NCBI RefSeq assembly: GCF_035325925.1
Contig: NZ_DAOKZA010000010.1
Span: 37,749-101,748 of the forward strand
DNA from: Calidifontimicrobium sp035325925
GTDB lineage: Bacteria; Pseudomonadota; Gammaproteobacteria; Burkholderiales; Burkholderiaceae_C
Reading direction: 5' to 3'
Length of the DNA: 64,000 nt
The position numbers and the translations under genes were made by a program. Positions 60,269-64,000 of this stretch are shown piece by piece; the first letter of the stretch is position 1; every line of letters begins with the position of its first letter. Under the pieces are notes generated by a model that ran no database searches, had not been told where the DNA came from, and was given only the letters and a program-made list of their open reading frames with translations.

Positions 60269-61345
60269 TCAGGCGTCCAGTGCGACCATGTGGTTGTCCA
60301 GCGCCATCGGCGCTGGCCACGGCAGCATCGCCGGCGCCTCGCGCGGGTGCCAGCGCGCCAGCCCGCGCCCGGCGGCGATCAGCACGCCGCCGCCGCCGGC
60401 CAGCGCGTAGGCGCGCTGCAGTTGCGCGACCTCGGTCAGGCGCGCGGGCGCCGCCGGGTGCCACCACCACGCGGTGTCGCGCCTGACGTTGGAGATCACG
60501 AAGCCGCCACCCGACACGCCGATGATGTCGCCGGCGTAGCCGTCGCCGCCGGGCACCGCGCGCAGCGAGTCGCCGTCCCACACCGCCAGCGCCGGCGCCG
60601 CGGCCCGGTCGGCCGCGCGGTCGTGCTCGGCCTGCAGCGCCACGCCGAGCAGGCCGTCCACCCCCCAGGCGAGGTGGCGCACCGACAGCCGCCGGTCGTC
60701 CAGCCGCCACTGGCCGAGCAGTGCGCCGCTGCCCCCGTCGACGCGCACCAGCGAGGCGTCCATGCGGTCGAGCTGGATCTTGCGGTCGTCGCGATCGCGC
60801 CAGATGCCGCCGTGCACCACCATCACGTGGCCCTCAGGGTCGAGCAGCAGCTGGTGCGGCTCGACGCCGCCGGTGGCCCAGTCGTCGATCTTGCGTAGCG
60901 TGCGTGCGTCGCGCACGCCGATGCGCCCGAGGCCGGTGGTGGTGTCGGTCTCGGTGGTGTACAGACGCCGGCCGTCGGCGCTGGCGATCACGTGCCCGGC
61001 GAAGCGGCGCGGCAGCGGCTCGTCGGCGATGTCGACGCGCTCGACCGCCCGGGCATCGGCGTCCAGCCGCAGCAACCAGCGCCCCGGGCGCAGCGCGACC
61101 GCCAGCAGCCCGCCGCCGGGCTCGGCCAGCAGGCCGTGCGCCCGGCTGGGCACGACCGCGTCGCCGGCCACGTGCAGCGTGCGCGCCGCCCAGTCCACCG
61201 CGAGAATGCCCACGCGGTGCGTGCTGTCCTGCGTGGCGCCGCGCCAGGCGATGCCCAGGCGCTGCGGCGCGGCGGCGGCGCGGCTCGGCAGGCCGCCGGC
61301 GCAGGCGGCGCCGGCGAGCAGCGACAGCAGGTGTCGGCGTCGCAT
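60269..61345 (-). CDS. DUF1513 periplasmic beta-propeller protein
   Basis: A 358-residue exported protein with a Tat-like leader (MRRRHLLSLLAGAACAGG...). The mature part shows repeated WD/NHL-like strands expected of a seven-bladed propeller (GLLAEPGGGLLAVALRPG, HVIASADGRRLYTTE, PHQLLLDPEGHVMVVHGG, FVISNVRRDTAWWW). DUF1513 proteins usually sit with imelysin and cytochrome genes in iron-related operons; here the partner is the TonB receptor 6 bases upstream. Confidence 0.87.
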   Translation of the reverse strand: MRRRHLLSLLAGAACAGGLPSRAAAAPQRLGIAWRGATQDSTHRVGILAVDWAARTLHVAGDAVVPSRAHGLLAEPGGGLLAVALRPGRWLLRLDADARAVERVDIADEPLPRRFAGHVIASADGRRLYTTETDTTTGLGRIGVRDARTLRKIDDWATGGVEPHQLLLDPEGHVMVVHGGIWRDRDDRKIQLDRMDASLVRVDGGSGALLGQWRLDDRRLSVRHLAWGVDGLLGVALQAEHDRAADRAAAPALAVWDGDSLRAVPGGDGYAGDIIGVSGGGFVISNVRRDTAWWWHPAAPARLTEVAQLQRAYALAGGGGVLIAAGRGLARWHPREAPAMLPWPAPMALDNHMVALDA

Positions 61346-61351
61346 CGCGAT

Positions 61352-63565
61352 TCAGTGGAAGCGGTAGACCGCGGTGACCTGCAGCGTGCGCGGCTGCGCC
61401 GGCACGTAGTGCCCGCGGTAGACGAAGTCGGCGTAGTGCCGGTTCGTGACGTTGGTGAGGTTGGCCTTGAACAGCAGGTCGCCCAGCGCGTACTCGGCCA
61501 TCAGGTCGGCGGTGACGTAGCTCGGCGCCGTGTTGGGCGAGGTCGCCGCGAGCCCCGTCGGTCGGTCGCTGCTCTTGGCGTTGATGCCGCCGCCGACGCG
61601 CCAGCGCGGCGCGAGCTGGTAGGTGGTCCAGATCGTGCCGCTGTGGCGCGGCGTCAGCCCTGACCGCGAGCCCTCGACCTCGGTGCCCGCGGCGCCGCTC
61701 GAGCGGTCGACCCGGGCGCTCGGGATCCAGGCGTAGCTGGCGTAGACCTCCCACTGCGGCGTCAGCCGGCCCGAGAAGTCGAGTTCGACGCCGGCGGCGT
61801 GGCGCTCGCCCGACAGCACGTAGTTGCAGGCGTCGACCGAGTCGGCGTCGCGGTTGCGCTCGTTGGTCTTGGTGCTGTGGAAGATCGCGCCGCGAGTGCT
61901 GAAGCGTCCCTGGGCCCAGTCGAGCTTGGCGCCAAGCTCGACGTTGCGGCTCTTCTCCGGCGCCGTCTGCGCGCTGCCGACGTCGTACTGGTAGGCGTCG
62001 CCCGAGGTGTTGAACGAGGTGCCGTACGACAGGTGGTACGACTGCTCGTCGCTCGGCTGGTAGAGCACGCCCAGGCGATGGCTGAACAGCGAGTCGCTGC
62101 GCCGGTAGCGGGCGTCGGCCGGGACGGCGCAGGGGTTGGTGGCCGGGTTGCCCTGGCCGGTGATGTGGCGGTAGTCGCCGTCGAAGCGGTCCCAGCGCAC
62201 GCCGCCCAGCAGCTTCCAGGCGGGTGCGATCTGCAGCAGGTCCTGCACGTAGACGCCGACGGCCTTCGACTCGAACGTGCGGTTGACGCTGGCCACGCGC
62301 AGCGACTCGTCGACCGAGGCGCCATCGTCGGGCGTGCCCACGGTGGTGCGCGGTTTGGGCAGCGTGACGCCGTCGGGCAGCGACAGCGCGTAGTTCTCGA
62401 AGTCGTCCTTCGTGAGGTCGACGCCGGCGGCGACGCTGTGCATCAGACCGCCCCAGCGGTGCGTGCCGCTGTAGTCGCTCTGCACGACCGCCGTCGTCTG
62501 GTCCATCTTCTTGTTGTGGTTGCCGCGGGTGAGCACCGTCTCGCCGCCGAAGGTCGCGCGCGTGACCGCCTGTCCGTCGGGTTGCAGGTCGGCGTTGCCG
62601 AAGCGGATCGCGCCCGAGCGCTGGTCGCGCCGGTAGTCGGCCAGCCGCACCTGCGTGCGCAGCTCGGAGCGGTCGGCGAAACGGTGCACGTGGTGGCCGC
62701 GAACCTGCGTGGTGCCGGTGGCGTTGTAGTCGCTGGCCATGCCGTAGTAGTTCTTGGGGTCGGTCGGCCACAGGCCGCCCTCCAGCCACGGCAGGCCGTA
62801 GTGGATGCCGTTGTCGTTGCGCAGGTAGTACAGGCCGACGCTGAACTCGTCGGCGGTGCCGATGCCCCAGCGCAAGGTCGGCGCGATGCCGCGCTTGTCG
62901 ATGCCGTTGCCCCAGCGGTCGGCGTGGGTGGCCATGACGTTGACGCGCAGCGCGGCGTCGTCGCCGGTCTTCAGGTTGAAGTCACCGAAGCCCCGAAGGT
63001 AGCGGCCGCTGCCGACGGTGGCGCCGACCTCGTGCTGCGTCAGCAGCAGCGGCTGCTTGCTCACCTGGTTGACCGCACCGCCGGTCGAGCCGCGCCCGAA
63101 CAGCATCGACGCCGAGCCGCGCAGCACCTCGAGGCGGTCCCAGTCGAAACTGTCGCGCTCGTAGAAGGCCGGGTCGCGCATGCCATCGATGAAGATGTCG
63201 CCCGAGGCCTGCAGCGAGAAGCCGCGCAGGCGGATGTCCTCCTCGGCGCCCTCGGCGGCCTGGAAGCTGATGCCGGCGGTGTTCTTCAGGCTGTCCTTCA
63301 GGGTGTCGAGGTTGCGGTCGTCGATCAGGCGCTCGGTGACCACGCTGACCGACTGCGGGATGTCGCGCAGCTCCTGCTGGCCCTTGCCGATGCGCGTGGT
63401 GCTGGCGCGCACGGTGTCCTTGTCGGTCTCGGCGCGCGCGCGCACCGGCACCGGGGCCAGCGTCGGCGCGGAGGCCGCGGCTTCGGGAGCCGGCGCGGTC
63501 TGCGCGAGGACGGTGGACGCCGCCAGCGCAGCCGGCAGCAGGGCGAAGGGAACGGCGCGTTGCAT
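61352..63565 (-). CDS. TonB-dependent siderophore receptor
   Basis: A 737-residue outer-membrane receptor. Signal peptide to about VLAQT, a plug domain (~60-170; ELRDIPQSVSVV, MLFGRGSTGGAVNQVSKQP) and a 22-strand barrel ending with the aromatic-rich LQVTAVYRFH. It has the FhuA/FpvA-type siderophore plug signature but no N-terminal signalling domain, so it does not talk to a sigma regulator directly. GAGGAGT precedes the ATG at 63565. The operon order is exbD, receptor, DUF1513. Confidence 0.94.
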   Translation of the reverse strand: MQRAVPFALLPAALAASTVLAQTAPAPEAAASAPTLAPVPVRARAETDKDTVRASTTRIGKGQQELRDIPQSVSVVTERLIDDRNLDTLKDSLKNTAGISFQAAEGAEEDIRLRGFSLQASGDIFIDGMRDPAFYERDSFDWDRLEVLRGSASMLFGRGSTGGAVNQVSKQPLLLTQHEVGATVGSGRYLRGFGDFNLKTGDDAALRVNVMATHADRWGNGIDKRGIAPTLRWGIGTADEFSVGLYYLRNDNGIHYGLPWLEGGLWPTDPKNYYGMASDYNATGTTQVRGHHVHRFADRSELRTQVRLADYRRDQRSGAIRFGNADLQPDGQAVTRATFGGETVLTRGNHNKKMDQTTAVVQSDYSGTHRWGGLMHSVAAGVDLTKDDFENYALSLPDGVTLPKPRTTVGTPDDGASVDESLRVASVNRTFESKAVGVYVQDLLQIAPAWKLLGGVRWDRFDGDYRHITGQGNPATNPCAVPADARYRRSDSLFSHRLGVLYQPSDEQSYHLSYGTSFNTSGDAYQYDVGSAQTAPEKSRNVELGAKLDWAQGRFSTRGAIFHSTKTNERNRDADSVDACNYVLSGERHAAGVELDFSGRLTPQWEVYASYAWIPSARVDRSSGAAGTEVEGSRSGLTPRHSGTIWTTYQLAPRWRVGGGINAKSSDRPTGLAATSPNTAPSYVTADLMAEYALGDLLFKANLTNVTNRHYADFVYRGHYVPAQPRTLQVTAVYRFH

Positions 63566-63650
63566 CGGTAGGACTCCTCGGGTTGTCGGGGGCGCGGCCC
63601 GGCGGCCGCCGGCGCCCGCGCTGCGGTTCGAAAGGAGGGGGAAGGTGGCG

Positions 63651-64000
63651 TCAGGGCGCATCGGGCTCGCTGACGAAGCCGACCTTGGCCAGGCCGGCCC
63701 GGGCCGCGTCGGCCAGCGTGTGCGCCACGAAGCGGTAGGGCACCGCCTGGTCGGCGCGCAGGTGGATTTCCGGCTGCGGCCGGCGCCGACCGGCCTCGGC
63801 GAAGCGCTCGGCGGCCACCGCGCGCTCGACCGGCTCGCCGTTCCAGTACAGCGCGCCGGAGGCGTCGATCGCGAAGTCGACCTTGTCCGGCACCGGCGGA
63901 TTCGCCTGGGAGCTGGCCTGCGGCAGCTCGAGCTTGACGGCGTGCGTGAGCAGCGGCGCGGTGACGATGAAGATCACCAGCAGCACCAGCATCACGTCGA
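63651..64000 (-). CDS. exbD: biopolymer transporter ExbD/TolR, 3' part
   Basis: The C-terminal ~115 residues of an ExbD-type energy transducer: the end of the membrane helix (DVMLVLLVIFIVTAPLL, with the proton-path Asp at the window edge), then the periplasmic domain (KLELPQASS, IHLRADQAVPYRFVAHTLAD). The N-terminus and presumably exbB and tonB lie beyond the right edge. It drives the adjacent TonB-dependent receptor, starting the same operon 85 bases upstream. Confidence 0.92.
   Translation of the reverse strand, partial: DVMLVLLVIFIVTAPLLTHAVKLELPQASSQANPPVPDKVDFAIDASGALYWNGEPVERAVAAERFAEAGRRRPQPEIHLRADQAVPYRFVAHTLADAARAGLAKVGFVSEPDAP

Overview
The window is about 70% GC chromosomal DNA, densely coded on both strands, with no tRNA, rRNA, CRISPR array, insertion sequence or phage gene that I can see. 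Gene content and order (gatCAB divergent from mreBCD-mrdAB, tctDE-like regulators next to recA-recX-sucCD, argS-SPOR-dsbA-lptA-lptB-rpoN, MnmA with an Asp-rich loop, malate synthase G, HPPD) point to a betaproteobacterium of the order Burkholderiales, probably near Rubrivivax, Methylibium or Ideonella. The rank below order is inference. Nearly all genes are housekeeping or conserved accessory genes, and no intergenic gap exceeds 300 bases.

Layout. 1-6 kb: the 5' part of pntA, preceded by what looks like a decayed tandem copy of its own start; a Nudix hydrolase overlapping mnmA; a GGDEF/EAL protein; an alpha/beta hydrolase; and a small unknown protein behind a strong promoter carrying a Fur-box-like palindrome. 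6.4-9.4 kb: an ECF42-type sigma factor with two YCII/DGPF and two VOC proteins in one operon. 9.6-15.1 kb: xthA and pyrE start back to back, then a DUF4124 protein and gatCAB. 15.1-21.1 kb: the cell-shape operon mreB-mreC-mreD-mrdA-rodA, with a terminator-like hairpin in its leader. 21.1-25.7 kb: a two-component system, then SOS-controlled recA, recX and a DUF2889 protein. 25.8-28.8 kb: sucC-sucD and a TerC-family membrane protein. 28.8-32.3 kb: Ser/Thr kinase, PP2C phosphatase, FHA protein and a class-II-phosphodiesterase-like metallohydrolase.

32.3-39.6 kb is a minus-strand run, argS-SPOR-dsbA-lptA-lptB-rpoN-rlmL-like. 39.8-44.4 kb holds a kinase with a cyclic-nucleotide-binding domain, a PsiF protein, a LysR regulator and an NTE-like patatin that also carries a cyclic-nucleotide-binding domain. 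44.6-51.2 kb: a type II haloacid dehalogenase and malate synthase G (possibly one C2 pathway), HIT protein, DUF2062 protein, Na/Pi transporter, a small 'translational machinery' protein and a DksA-like zinc finger protein. 51.3-58.3 kb is lipid-oriented: a geranylgeranyl-reductase-like flavoprotein, FadD, an FFLEELY-motif protein, a Tat-exported small subunit with its GMC oxidoreductase, and a lipase-like hydrolase. 58.5-64 kb: HPPD, a YqaA protein, and an iron-uptake operon (ExbD, TonB-dependent siderophore receptor, DUF1513 protein) that runs off the right edge.

The most distinctive signals are the pntA 5' duplication, the Fur-like promoter of the small unknown protein, the ECF42 operon with an internal candidate promoter, the mreB leader hairpin, the inverted repeats around the sucC stop codon, and the Tat/GMC/lipase/FadD cluster. 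Long antisense reading frames, up to 1284 codons, are composition artefacts and were left out.
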